From: Lautropia sp.
GTDB lineage: Bacteria; Pseudomonadota; Gammaproteobacteria; Burkholderiales; Burkholderiaceae_E
Assembly: GCA_030530775.1 (NCBI GenBank)
Contig: JAUMUG010000010.1
Coordinates: forward strand, 37,533-101,532
DNA length: 64,000 nucleotides
Direction of reading: 5' to 3'
This document shows, in pieces, positions 38,211 through 47,260 of this stretch; within the stretch, counting starts at the first letter, position 1; the number at the start of each line of letters is the position of its first letter. Both the position numbers and the translations under genes were made by a program. The notes under the pieces were generated by a model that worked only from the letters and a program-made list of their open reading frames with translations, had not been told where the DNA came from and did no database searches.

Positions 38211-39296
38211 ATGATTTTAGTGACAGGCGGAGCCGGTTTCATCGGATCGAATTTCGTGCTGGATTGGCTGGCGGGCAGTGATGAACCCGTGGTCAATGTC
38301 GACAAGCTGACCTATGCCGGCAACCGGCGGAACCTGGTCTCGCTCGAGAACAATCCGGGTCATCACTTCGAGCAGGTCGATATCTGCGACCGCGAGGCCA
38401 TCGACGGGTTACTGGCCAAATACAGGCCGCGCGCCATTCTGCACTTTGCAGCCGAGAGCCATGTGGACCGCTCGATCCATGGCCCGGCGGCCTTCGTGCA
38501 GACCAACATGGTCGGCACCTTCACCTTGCTGGAGGCTGCTCGCCAGTACTGGAACACGATGGACGAAGAGGACCGCAAGAACTTCCGCTTCCTGCACGTG
38601 TCCACCGACGAGGTCTATGGTTCGCTGGAGCCGGATGATCCGGCCTTCACCGAAACCACGCCCTATCAGCCGAACAGCCCTTATTCGGCCAGCAAGGCCG
38701 GCTCCGACCATCTGGTGCGCGCCTATTTCCACACCTACGGCATGCCGGTGCTCACCACCAACTGCTCCAACAACTATGGCCCCTATCACTTCCCGGAGAA
38801 GCTGATTCCGCTGGTCATCACCAACGCGCTGGCGGGCAAGAACCTGCCGATCTACGGCGATGGCAAGAACGTGCGCGACTGGCTGTTCGTCAAGGACCAC
38901 TGCAGCGCCATCCGTCGCGTGCTCGAAGCGGGCAAGCCGGGCGAGACCTACAACGTCGGCGGCCACAACGAAAAGACCAACATCGACATCGTGCGCCAGA
39001 TCTGTAGATTGCTCGACGAGATGCAGCCGGATGCGGCTGGTTCCTATGAGCGGTTGATCACCTTCGTCACCGATCGTCCGGGTCATGATCGCCGCTACGC
39101 GATCGATGCGGCCAAGATCGAAGCAGAACTGGGCTGGCGTCCGGCCGAGACCTTCGAGACCGGTATCCGCAAGACGGTGCGCTGGTATCTCGACAATCAG
39201 GCATGGGTGGCCAATGTACAGTCGGGGGCCTATCGCGAGTGGATCGAACACAATTATCAGGGCCGCAGCGGCGAAGCCGGCAGCGGCAAGGCTTGA
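38211..39296 (+). CDS. rmlB: dTDP-glucose 4,6-dehydratase
   Basis: RmlB performs the second step of dTDP-L-rhamnose synthesis. The 361-residue SDR protein starts at [16 protein letters not shown], which places the NAD-binding glycine motif correctly. It has the catalytic [13 protein letters not shown] and [15 protein letters not shown] motifs and [18 protein letters not shown]. An upstream in-frame ATG at 38124 would add 29 residues without family support. It is the first gene of rmlB-rmlA-rmlC-rmlD. Confidence 0.98.
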   Translation: MILVTGGAGFIGSNFVLDWLAGSDEPVVNVDKLTYAGNRRNLVSLENNPGHHFEQVDICDREAIDGLLAKYRPRAILHFAAESHVDRSIHGPAAFVQTNMVGTFTLLEAARQYWNTMDEEDRKNFRFLHVSTDEVYGSLEPDDPAFTETTPYQPNSPYSASKAGSDHLVRAYFHTYGMPVLTTNCSNNYGPYHFPEKLIPLVITNALAGKNLPIYGDGKNVRDWLFVKDHCSAIRRVLEAGKPGETYNVGGHNEKTNIDIVRQICRLLDEMQPDAAGSYERLITFVTDRPGHDRRYAIDAAKIEAELGWRPAETFETGIRKTVRWYLDNQAWVANVQSGAYREWIEHNYQGRSGEAGSGKA

Positions 39297-39306
39297 GGAG
39301 AACGGC

Positions 39307-40182
39307 ATGAAAGGCATCATCCTGGCCGGAGGTTCCGGCACCCGGCTCTATCCGGTCACGCAGGCAGTCTCCAAGCAGTTGCTGCCGATCTACGACAAAC
39401 CGATGATCTATTACCCGCTGTCTTGCCTGATGTTGGCGGGTATCCGGGAGATCCTGATCATCTCGACTCCGCAGGACACGCCGCGCTTCGAGCAGCTGCT
39501 GGGCGACGGCAGCCAGTGGGGTATCGAACTGTCCTACGAGGTGCAGCCTTCGCCGGATGGTCTGGCGCAGGCTTTCATCATCGGCGAATCCTTCATCGGC
39601 AACGATGGTTGCGCGCTGGTGCTGGGTGACAACATCTTTTATGGCCACTCGCTGGGTGAGGATCTGGCCCAGGCCGGCCGGCAGGAAAAGGGCGCCACCG
39701 TGTTTGCCTATCGGGTGCATGATCCCGAGCGTTACGGGGTGGTCGAGTTCGATGCCGATGGCAAGGCGGTCAGCCTCGAAGAAAAACCGCTCGAGCCGAA
39801 GAGTCGTTATGCCGTCACCGGCCTGTACTTCTATGACAATCGGGTGGTGGACATTGCACGCAGCCTGAAGCCTTCGGCACGCGGTGAGCTGGAAATCACC
39901 GATGTGAACCAGCGTTACCTCGATGCCGGCCAGCTGCAGGTCAAGACCATGGGTCGGGGCTATGCTTGGCTCGATACCGGTACGCAGGAGTCGCTGATCG
40001 AGGCGTCGTTGTTCGTGCGCACCATCGAAAAGCGCCAGGGGCTGAAGATTTGCTGCCCCGAAGAGGTTGCTTTCCGTAAGGGCTACATCTCGGCCGACAA
40101 GCTGGCGGCGCTGGCCGAACCGCTGAAGAAGAGCGGTTATGGTCAGTATCTGCAGACGATTTTGACGGAACGGATTTTCTGA
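39307..40182 (+). CDS. rmlA: Glucose-1-phosphate thymidylyltransferase
   Basis: RmlA activates glucose 1-phosphate with dTTP, the first step of dTDP-rhamnose synthesis. The 291-residue protein begins [38 protein letters not shown], the nucleotidyltransferase signature. VLGDNIFYG, the EEKPLEPKS loop and [10 protein letters not shown] follow. It starts 10 bases after rmlB, and its TGA shares a base with the rmlC ATG. Confidence 0.98.
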   Translation: MKGIILAGGSGTRLYPVTQAVSKQLLPIYDKPMIYYPLSCLMLAGIREILIISTPQDTPRFEQLLGDGSQWGIELSYEVQPSPDGLAQAFIIGESFIGNDGCALVLGDNIFYGHSLGEDLAQAGRQEKGATVFAYRVHDPERYGVVEFDADGKAVSLEEKPLEPKSRYAVTGLYFYDNRVVDIARSLKPSARGELEITDVNQRYLDAGQLQVKTMGRGYAWLDTGTQESLIEASLFVRTIEKRQGLKICCPEEVAFRKGYISADKLAALAEPLKKSGYGQYLQTILTERIF

Positions 40183-40742
40183 TGAAACGTATCGATACGG
40201 CACTGCCCGACGTGTTTCTGATCGAACCCAAGGTGTTCGGCGACAGTCGGGGCTATTTTTACGAGAGCTTCAATCAGCGCGTCTTCGACGAGCTGACGGG
40301 TGGTCACGTGACTTTCGTGCAGGACAACCAGTCGCGTTCGGCCAAGGGAGTGCTGCGCGGGTTGCATTATCAGATGCAGCAGGCCCAGGGCAAACTGGTC
40401 CGTGTGGTGGAAGGCGCCATCTTCGATGTGGCGGTCGATCTGCGCAGGAGTTCGCCCACCTTCGGCAAGTCGGCCGGTTTCATGCTGACAGCCGAGAACA
40501 AGCGGATGGCCTGGATTCCTCCTGGTTTCGCCCATGGCTTTCTGTCCATGGAAGACGGCACCACGGTGCTCTACAAGGCCAGCGACTTCTGGGCACCGGC
40601 CCATGAACGATCACTGCTGTGGAGCGATCCGGTGCTGAACATCGAGTGGCCGCTGGATCAGGTTGGCGGGCTGGACGCCATTCTGGTCTCGGACAAGGAC
40701 AGGGTCGGCAAGCCGCTGGCCGAAGCCGAGGTCTATGCCTGA
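40182..40742 (+). CDS. rmlC: dTDP-4-dehydrorhamnose 3,5-epimerase
   Basis: RmlC epimerises the 4-keto sugar at C3 and C5. The 186-residue cupin shows FLIEPKVFGDSRGYFYESFN, VTFVQDNQSRSAKGVLRGLHYQ with the catalytic His, KLVRVVEGAIFDVAVDLRRSSPTFGK and WIPPGFAHGFLSMED. It overlaps rmlA by one base. A terminator-like hairpin with a T run lies downstream, before rmlD. Confidence 0.97.
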   Translation: MKRIDTALPDVFLIEPKVFGDSRGYFYESFNQRVFDELTGGHVTFVQDNQSRSAKGVLRGLHYQMQQAQGKLVRVVEGAIFDVAVDLRRSSPTFGKSAGFMLTAENKRMAWIPPGFAHGFLSMEDGTTVLYKASDFWAPAHERSLLWSDPVLNIEWPLDQVGGLDAILVSDKDRVGKPLAEAEVYA

Positions 40743-40789
40743 GCATTGATCAAAGGCTGTGGCACCCGTCGCAGCCGTAATCACCGACA

Positions 40790-40828
40790 GGCGCCTCTTG
40801 GGAGACTCTGAGAAGGCGCCGGTTTTTT
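40790..40828 (+). terminator. Rho-independent-type terminator between rmlC and rmlD
   Basis: GGCGCCT (40790-40796) pairs with AGGCGCC (40814-40820), and six T residues follow at 40823-40828. The geometry is that of an intrinsic terminator, yet it lies inside the rml gene cluster, 30 bases before rmlD. It could attenuate read-through, or separate an rmlD promoter. Confidence 0.65.
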
Positions 40829-40857
40829 GCCAAACTCCTTTATCTAGAGAAGAAACG

Positions 40858-41790
40858 ATGAAGTTCGTTGTGACTGGAACCACCGGTCAAGTGGGTTGGG
40901 AATTGATCCGTGCCTTGCAACCGCTGGGCGAGGTGGTGCCGGTTTCGATCGAGGATCTGGATCTGACGGATGCCGAGGCCACCCGTCGGTTGCTGGATCG
41001 GATCAGGCCCGATGTGCTGGTGAATCCGGCAGCGCATACGGCGGTGGACCGTGCCGAAGCCGAGCCGGAGCAGGGCGCGCTGGCCAAGGTGTTGAATGCG
41101 GAGGTGCCGGGCGTGTTGGCCGAGTGGTGCCAGTTGAACGACGCGTTGCTGGTGCATTACTCGACCGATTATGTCTTCAACGGCGAAGGCACGCGCAAGT
41201 GGCGCGAAGATGATCCGACCGATCCGCTGAATCACTACGGTGCCACCAAGCTGGCTGGTGAACAGGCGATCGAACGCTCGGGCTGCCAGCACCTGATCCT
41301 GCGCACGTGCTGGGTCTATTCACTGCATGGCGCCAACTTCCTCAGGACCATGGTGCGTCTGGCCGGCAGTCGCGATCATCTGAAGGTGGTCGACGATCAG
41401 GTCGGCGTGCCGACGCCGGCGTCCTTCATCGCCGATGTGACGGCCCAGTTGATCCGTCGCCGCTCGATCGACCCGCAGCTGGCCAACTGGTCCGGTATCT
41501 TGAATCTGGCTCCTTCGGGCGAGACTACCTGGTATGGCTATGCCAAGGAAGGACTGACCTACCTGCACCGGATGACGGTGGCCGCAGGTGAAAACGCCGG
41601 GGCCCGGCCGCGCCCCGACTGGCAGGTGCCGCGCCTGCCGACGATGGAGCCGATACCGGCCAGCGAGTTCCCGGTGTCCAGCAAGCGGCCGAGCAATTCG
41701 CGCCTCGATCTGTCGCGCATCGAACAGGTCTGGGGCCTGCGGATGCCGCCGTGGGACGAGTTGCTGCGCAGCGTGCTGCGCGATGCCTGA
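40858..41790 (+). CDS. rmlD: dTDP-4-dehydrorhamnose reductase
   Basis: RmlD makes dTDP-L-rhamnose in the last pathway step. The 310-residue SDR starts MKFVVTGTTGQVGWELIRAL and has VNPAAHTAVDRAEAEPE, YSTDYVFNGEG, the catalytic YGATKLAGEQAI (YxxxK) and LRTCWVYSLHGANFLRTM. A ribosome site (agaaacg with AGAGAAG upstream) precedes the ATG. The order rmlB-A-C-D is complete, but the hairpin between rmlC and rmlD suggests partly separate expression. It ends two bases before the convergent epimerase gene. Confidence 0.97.
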   Translation: MKFVVTGTTGQVGWELIRALQPLGEVVPVSIEDLDLTDAEATRRLLDRIRPDVLVNPAAHTAVDRAEAEPEQGALAKVLNAEVPGVLAEWCQLNDALLVHYSTDYVFNGEGTRKWREDDPTDPLNHYGATKLAGEQAIERSGCQHLILRTCWVYSLHGANFLRTMVRLAGSRDHLKVVDDQVGVPTPASFIADVTAQLIRRRSIDPQLANWSGILNLAPSGETTWYGYAKEGLTYLHRMTVAAGENAGARPRPDWQVPRLPTMEPIPASEFPVSSKRPSNSRLDLSRIEQVWGLRMPPWDELLRSVLRDA

Positions 41791-41792
41791 GA

Positions 41793-42797
41793 TCAGCCTG
41801 CCAGCATGTCGGCCAGCCCTTCCTGCAGCGTATAGGGGGGCTGCCAGCCGAAGCGCTGGCAGAAAGCCTGGTTGTCGACTGCCAGTGAGCCGGCAAGTCG
41901 CTGCCAGACACCTTGCTTGCCGGCCAGGCTGGCGGTTGTACCCAGCAGGCCGGTCGGAATGGACAGCAGCCGTGCCGGTTTGCCGGCTGCCTCGGCAATC
42001 GCGCGGATCAGCTCCGGCGTGGATACCCCGGGGCCGTCGCTCAAATGGAATAGACCGCCGGCACGTTCGGGTTCGTTCAGAACCGTCAGAACCGCATCGG
42101 CCAGATTGCCGACATAGAGGAAGCTGCGCTGATTGTCGATGGCACCCAGCGGAAGGGGTAGACCACTTTGCGCCAGTTTGACCAGTGCCGCGAAATTGGC
42201 CTTGACTCCTCTGCCATAGATCAGCGGCGGACGCAGCGTGGTGATCTTCAAATTCGAATGTTGGCGTGCCAGCCGGGCCAAATGGTGTTCGGCCGCCAGC
42301 TTGGCATAGCCATAGCAGTCTTCCGGCCGGGGCTGGTCGGTCTCGCGTAGCGGCTGCCCGGGCAGCGAGTATTCACCGGCCGCCTTGATCGAGCTGAGAA
42401 ACATGATCTGTTGCACGTCACAGGCCGCGGCCGCCCGGGCGAGTTCCCGTACACCGGCCACGTTCACCTGACGCAGCTGCTGCAGACTGGTTCTGCCGGC
42501 GCCCAAAGGCACGTGGGCGATGCCGGCACAGTGGATGACGGCGGTCACACCGCCGAGGGCGGATCGCCAGTCGGCTGCCGTACCGAAGCCGGGATGGGCG
42601 ATGGCCTGCAGACCGGGCTGCAGGGGCAGGCCGGCAGGGTTTCGCGTAATGGCCCGTACCCGGAAGCCGGCCTGCAGCAGGCACGTGATCAGGTGTCGGC
42701 CGACGAAGCCGGACGCACCGGTCAGCGCGATTTCCTGTGGGATTTGCGGTGTATCGGAGGCTGCGGTGGTCTGGGCGTCGCGGATACTATCATTCAT
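41793..42797 (-). CDS. NAD-dependent epimerase/dehydratase (extended SDR), polysaccharide-type
   Basis: A 334-residue extended short-chain dehydrogenase with the cofactor motif ALTGASGFVGRHL near residue 28, the catalytic CYGYAKLAAEHHL (YxxxK) near 150 and LRPPLIYGRGVKANFAAL. It resembles nucleotide-sugar epimerases or 4-keto reductases (WbpK/WbpV-like) that act together with WbpL/WbpM. The exact substrate cannot be read from sequence. ATG 42797 is used; ATG 42806 is an alternative. It is convergent with rmlD with only a two-base gap, and divergent from the phosphomannomutase gene. Confidence 0.85.
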   Translation of the reverse strand: MNDSIRDAQTTAASDTPQIPQEIALTGASGFVGRHLITCLLQAGFRVRAITRNPAGLPLQPGLQAIAHPGFGTAADWRSALGGVTAVIHCAGIAHVPLGAGRTSLQQLRQVNVAGVRELARAAAACDVQQIMFLSSIKAAGEYSLPGQPLRETDQPRPEDCYGYAKLAAEHHLARLARQHSNLKITTLRPPLIYGRGVKANFAALVKLAQSGLPLPLGAIDNQRSFLYVGNLADAVLTVLNEPERAGGLFHLSDGPGVSTPELIRAIAEAAGKPARLLSIPTGLLGTTASLAGKQGVWQRLAGSLAVDNQAFCQRFGWQPPYTLQEGLADMLAG

Positions 42798-42963
42798 GCT
42801 GAACAATGCACAAAAAAGGGTCTGTTATCGTGAGGGCTCGTTCGAACGCATCGATTCCGAGCCGATGCGCCGTCTGGGTGCGTCCGCAGGCGACGGGTCG
42901 GAAAGGCATCCATCCGCGTTCGGGCAGGCCGAAGCAATCGTCGAATCAAAAGAGATGGTCACC

Positions 42964-44388
42964 ATGTCCGCTGTATCCTTGCCGCCCGTCCAGGCACCCA
43001 ATATTTCCCCCACCATTTTCAAAGCCTATGACATTCGCGGGGTGGTCGATACCGCCCTGACCGAAGAAGTCGTGTCGGCCATCGGGCTCGTGCTGGGGGC
43101 ACGTGCCTGCAAGGCGGGTATTGCTTCGCTGGTGGTCGGGCGGGATGGGCGGTTGTCCGGGCCACGGCTGGCAGCTGCGCTGGCTGCCGGAATCTGCGCG
43201 GGTGGTGTCGATGTCATCGACATCGGCATGGTGCCAACCCCATTGGTTTATTTTGCCACCGTCCTGCTGGGCAATGGTTCGGGCGTAGCCGTTACGGGGA
43301 GTCACAATCCGCCCGACTACAATGGTCTCAAGATGATGATGGCCGGCGATACCTTCCACGGTGCCGACATTCAGGACATCGCACAGACGGTGGCCGATCC
43401 CGAACGTTACCGGGCCCTGTTTGCCGAACGGCCGGGCAGGGTCATCGCACGCGATGTGGTGCCCGATTACCTGGCCCGGGTGGCCGGAGAGATTCAGCTG
43501 CAACGCCCGCTGAAGGTGGTGGTCGATGCCGGCAACGGAGTGGCGGGGGTGGTGGGGCCGGCCCTGCTGCGGGCGATCGGCGTGCATGATCTGGTCGAAC
43601 TGTACTGCGAGATCGATGGCCACTTCCCCAACCATCATCCCGACCCGGCTCGTCCCGAGAACCTGCGGGATTTGATGGCTGCCGTGCAGCAGCACGGTGC
43701 CGATATCGGTCTGGCCTTCGATGGCGACGGTGATCGGCTGGGCGTGGTGACGCGCTCGGGGCAGGTGATCTTCCCGGATCGTCAGGCGATGCTCTATGCC
43801 GCCTCGGTCCTTGAATCCCACCCGGGGGCCACCATCATCTACGACATCAAATGCACCCGGAATCTGGCTCCCTGGATTCGGGAGCGGGGCGGTGTACCGT
43901 TGATGTGGCGAACCGGTCATTCGCTGATCAAGGCCAAGATGAAGGAAACCGGTGCCAAGTTTGCCGGTGAGATGAGTGGTCACATCTTCTTCAACGACCG
44001 TTGGTACGGTTTTGACGACGGGCTTTACACTGCTGCACGTCTGCTGGAAATCCTGGCACGCGAGGCGGATCCGGGGGCGATGCTCGAGGCTTTGCCGGAT
44101 TCCTTCACGACATCGGAGTTGCAGATCGCCGTCGGTGAAGGCGAGGGGCCGAAAGTTGTTGAAAAGTTGCAAAAAGACGGCAGTTTCGAGGGAGCGCTCG
44201 AAATCCTGACCATCGATGGGCTCAGGATCGAATATGCTGACGGATTCGGACTGGTGCGCGCATCCAATACCACACCGGTTCTCGTCCTGCGCTTCGAGGC
44301 CGACTCCCCCGAAGCGTTGGTGCGTATTCAACGACAGTTCAGGCAAGCCATCCTTTCAGTCCGTCCAGACGTTCAGATTCCGTTCTGA
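42964..44388 (+). CDS. Phosphomannomutase/phosphoglucomutase (AlgC/ManB type)
   Basis: A 474-residue alpha-D-phosphohexomutase that interconverts sugar 6- and 1-phosphates, which would feed RmlA and GDP-mannose synthesis. It has TIFKAYDIRGVVD at the N-terminus, the catalytic phosphoserine loop VTGSHNPPDYNG (Ser near residue 113), the magnesium loop AFDGDGDRLGVV, the sugar loop GEMSGHIFF and the C-terminal phosphate site VRASNTTPVLVLRFE. ATG 42964 is preferred; ATG 42955, nine bases upstream, is possible. It lies four bases before waaA. Confidence 0.95.
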   Translation: MSAVSLPPVQAPNISPTIFKAYDIRGVVDTALTEEVVSAIGLVLGARACKAGIASLVVGRDGRLSGPRLAAALAAGICAGGVDVIDIGMVPTPLVYFATVLLGNGSGVAVTGSHNPPDYNGLKMMMAGDTFHGADIQDIAQTVADPERYRALFAERPGRVIARDVVPDYLARVAGEIQLQRPLKVVVDAGNGVAGVVGPALLRAIGVHDLVELYCEIDGHFPNHHPDPARPENLRDLMAAVQQHGADIGLAFDGDGDRLGVVTRSGQVIFPDRQAMLYAASVLESHPGATIIYDIKCTRNLAPWIRERGGVPLMWRTGHSLIKAKMKETGAKFAGEMSGHIFFNDRWYGFDDGLYTAARLLEILAREADPGAMLEALPDSFTTSELQIAVGEGEGPKVVEKLQKDGSFEGALEILTIDGLRIEYADGFGLVRASNTTPVLVLRFEADSPEALVRIQRQFRQAILSVRPDVQIPF

Positions 44389-44391
44389 TTC

Positions 44392-45825
44392 ATGATGACT
44401 AGGCACGAAGCCCATCCAGGAACCGCACGCCACCTGTACAGTTGGGGTTGGCGGCTGGGGACACCGGCGATTTTTGGGTACTTGCTGTATCGGGGCATTC
44501 TGCAGCCGGAATATCGCCAGCATTGGGGCGAGCGCTTCGGCTATTGGCCCGAACCCGCCAACACACCGGATATTTTCAGCTACCACCATGGCTCGATCCG
44601 GCCTCTGTGGATCCATGCGGTGTCGGTGGGCGAAACGGCCGCCGTGTTGCCGCTGTTGCGGCAGTGTGCGGCGGCCTGGCCCGAGGTGCCCATTCTGCTG
44701 ACGCACGGCACGCCCACCGGGCGCGCCACCGGCGCCGAGCGTCTGAAGGATCTGGGCGGTCGGTTGGCGCAAAGCTATCTGCCCTATGACATGCCGGCAC
44801 CCATCAATCGATTCTTCGAGCACTGGAATCCGGCCGTGGGGCTGATCGTCGAGACCGAGGTATGGCCCAACCTGGTGGCCATCGCCAATCAGCGCCGCAC
44901 TCCGTTGGTGGGGGTCAACGCCCGTCTGTCCGGCAAATCCCTGCAACGGGGGCTGCGTTTCCGTTCGCTGATCGGGCCTGCCGTGCAAGGCTACACGTCG
45001 ATCATCGCGCAGACGCAGGACGACGCCGAACGTATCGCTCGGCTGGGTCGCCGTCCTGAGCATGTGGTGGGCAATCTCAAGTTCGATCAGCCGGCCGATT
45101 TCGTGCTGCAGGCGCGGGGCCGGGGTTGGCGCAACCGCTTCGGTGAGCGGTTGGTGGTATTGGCCGCCAGCACCCGCGAAGGCGAAGAGGCACTGATTCT
45201 CGACAGCTGGCAACAGACGCTCAAGCGTCACCGGGACAGGCCCGGTGAACCCGACGGACACGGGCTGGTGCTGGACCCGGGTTTGCCGCCGCTGCTGATC
45301 ATCGTGCCGCGCCACCCCAACCGTTTCGATGCGGTCGCCCGGTTGGTGAAGCGCCATATCGGGCAGGAGCCGCTGCATCGCGTCGCGCTGGACGATCCGA
45401 ACGTCGACTTTTCCCAGGCTGGCGTGCTGCTGGGCGATTCGATGGGCGAGATGCAGGCATGGTATGCCAGTGCCGATGTGGCAGTGATGGGCGGCTCGCT
45501 GCTGCCCTTTGGTTCGCAAAATCTGATCGAGGCCAATGCCTCCGGTTGTCCGGTGGTGCTGGGGCCGTCGGTCTACAACTTCCAGCAGGCGGCCGAGGCC
45601 TCGATTCTGTTCAGCGCTTCGATTCAGGTTCAGAACCCGAAAGAAGCCATCCCGGCAGCCTTGAGTCTGGCCGCCGATCCGGGGCGGCGGGGCGCCATGT
45701 CCGAAGCGGGAGCAGCCTTTGCCCAGGCACACCGTGGTGCGTTGGAACGGACCATGGCTGCCCTGGCGCCGCTGCTGACCGAAACGCTCGGCCAGCCCAG
45801 CGTACCGCTGCCGGTTGCAGATTGA
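44392..45825 (+). CDS. waaA: 3-deoxy-D-manno-octulosonic acid (Kdo) transferase
   Basis: WaaA attaches Kdo to lipid A and is essential for lipopolysaccharide in most Gram-negatives. The 477-residue protein has an N-terminal membrane-associated segment, LWIHAVSVGETAAVLPLL, LLTHGTPTGR, YLPYDMP, GLIVETEVWPNLV and NLKFDQP. The C-terminal GT-B half has VLAASTREGEE, LLIIVPRHPNRF, LLGDSMGEMQAWYASADVAVMGGSL and GGSLLPFGSQNLIEA. It follows the phosphomannomutase by three bases. In relatives waaA is followed by tolC-rhodanese-pcm; here tolC is missing from the interval. Confidence 0.96.
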   Translation: MMTRHEAHPGTARHLYSWGWRLGTPAIFGYLLYRGILQPEYRQHWGERFGYWPEPANTPDIFSYHHGSIRPLWIHAVSVGETAAVLPLLRQCAAAWPEVPILLTHGTPTGRATGAERLKDLGGRLAQSYLPYDMPAPINRFFEHWNPAVGLIVETEVWPNLVAIANQRRTPLVGVNARLSGKSLQRGLRFRSLIGPAVQGYTSIIAQTQDDAERIARLGRRPEHVVGNLKFDQPADFVLQARGRGWRNRFGERLVVLAASTREGEEALILDSWQQTLKRHRDRPGEPDGHGLVLDPGLPPLLIIVPRHPNRFDAVARLVKRHIGQEPLHRVALDDPNVDFSQAGVLLGDSMGEMQAWYASADVAVMGGSLLPFGSQNLIEANASGCPVVLGPSVYNFQQAAEASILFSASIQVQNPKEAIPAALSLAADPGRRGAMSEAGAAFAQAHRGALERTMAALAPLLTETLGQPSVPLPVAD

Positions 45826-45992
45826 AGCGTACCGGGCCAGGTCGAGTATGGACCCGTGCGCGCCGGGGGCCAGGGGGGACTGGTATCGGGCCCCGTCACC
45901 CCATCGTGCCAGACCGTCGGCCCGCGAGCGTATGGAACCGGTGATCCGGTCGTGTCAGGCCGAAGGGCCGGGAAGCCGGATTCGTACGTCGG

Positions 45993-46316
45993 TCAGTACC
46001 GGCGGATGCTTCGATCGATCTCGACCGACCAGGCGTCGATGCCGCCACGCAGATCGTAGATGGCTTCGAGGCCATGATGGCTCAGTATCCGGCCCGCCAT
46101 CAGACTGCGGACGCCATGGTGACAGATGATCACCACCGGCCTGTCAATGGGCAGTCTGTTCAGGTGATGATTCAGCTCTCCCAGTGGTATCAGGACCGAG
46201 TTCGGCAGATGGGCGAGCTCGAATTCCCATTCCTCTCGCACATCCAGCAAGAAGGGATGGCGGTCGTGCGGGCCTGCCAGCCATTCGGCCAGTTCATGCG
46301 GAGAAAGGCGCTGCAT
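45993..46316 (-). CDS. Single-domain rhodanese-like protein
   Basis: A 107-residue rhodanese domain beginning MQRLSPHELAEWL, with FLLDVREEWEFELAHLPNS, the active-site loop VIICHHGVRS (catalytic Cys kept) and LRGGIDAWSVEID. Such small proteins can carry persulfide sulfur; the substrate is unknown. The longer frame starting at 46490 adds a stretch with no family match. It is downstream of pcm on the same strand, a conserved pairing in betaproteobacteria. Confidence 0.9.
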   Translation of the reverse strand: MQRLSPHELAEWLAGPHDRHPFLLDVREEWEFELAHLPNSVLIPLGELNHHLNRLPIDRPVVIICHHGVRSLMAGRILSHHGLEAIYDLRGGIDAWSVEIDRSIRRY

Positions 46317-46551
46317 CGTAGGGTTGAGGGATTGTCGTGTTCCTGTATTCCTCTGCCGACGCCCCGAGTCCCGGGCGCCAGGGGGCACAAGGACTGTGGA
46401 CAGCGGTTGCTTTCTTCGGGATGTCTGTCGGATCGGGTGCCCAGGTCGGTGTTCGGTCCGGGATGGTGGCCAGCCCAGGCCGGCATTCAACCCGGGATGC
46501 TGATCGGCGCCGGCCCGCCCCCGACTTGGTTCGGCGATCGGCTCGGGGGCC

Positions 46552-47220
46552 TCAGAAATGAAAATGGCTGGCGACCGGAAAGCCTTTCAGCGCCGGCACG
46601 ATGGTTTCGAAGACGTCCTTGTATTCTATGCCGGCTTCGGTGCGGCAATAGAGGCGTGCCTCCATCACCGGCGCTTCGCCCACGAAGCAGAACAGGCGCC
46701 CGCCCGTGGCCAAGCGCTCCAGAAATTCGATCGGCTCGATGGCCACGGCGCCGGACAGGATGATGACATCCCAATGGCCTTCGGCGCTCTTCAATGCCTG
46801 GTGACCATCACCCACGCGTAGATCGAGCCCGACCAGCCCGGCACGGCCCAGGTTGGTTGCTGCAAATTCGGCCAGGCGCGGGTCGATTTCCCAGGAGCTG
46901 ACCCGTCGGCTGCAGTGGGCAGCCAGTGCCGTGCCATAGCCCGATCCGGTGCCGATTTCCAGCACGGATTCATGGGTGCGGATGGCGGTGCTTTGCAGGA
47001 TGTGCGCTTCGACCTTGGGGGCCAGCATCACCTGACCGGATGCATACTCGTCGATGGTCAGCGGCACTTCGGTGTCGGCAAAGGCAATGCCGCGCCACAG
47101 AAGCGGTACGAATTCCTCGCGTTTCACGTCCGCCAGCAACTGCAGTACCTTGGGATCCCGCACATTCCATGGACGAATCTGTTGCTCGATCATGTTGTAG
47201 CGGGCTTGCTCGATGTTCAT
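46552..47220 (-). CDS. pcm: Protein-L-isoaspartate O-methyltransferase family protein
   Basis: A 222-residue SAM-dependent methyltransferase related to PCMT, which starts repair of damaged aspartyl residues. The N-terminus MNIEQARYNMIEQQIRPWNV and the SAM site VLEIGTGSGYGTALAAH are typical, as are the acidic WEIDPRLAEFA and LRVGDGHQAL. The betaproteobacterial members of this group differ from E. coli Pcm, so isoaspartyl specificity is inferred. ATG 47220 is chosen; ATG 47235 is 15 bases upstream. The TetR gene ends 40 bases upstream on the same strand. Confidence 0.88.
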   Translation of the reverse strand: MNIEQARYNMIEQQIRPWNVRDPKVLQLLADVKREEFVPLLWRGIAFADTEVPLTIDEYASGQVMLAPKVEAHILQSTAIRTHESVLEIGTGSGYGTALAAHCSRRVSSWEIDPRLAEFAATNLGRAGLVGLDLRVGDGHQALKSAEGHWDVIILSGAVAIEPIEFLERLATGGRLFCFVGEAPVMEARLYCRTEAGIEYKDVFETIVPALKGFPVASHFHF

Positions 47221-47260
47221 GGTGGTGCCAGCCAAATCGGGTTAACAGGAAGGCGGAAAG

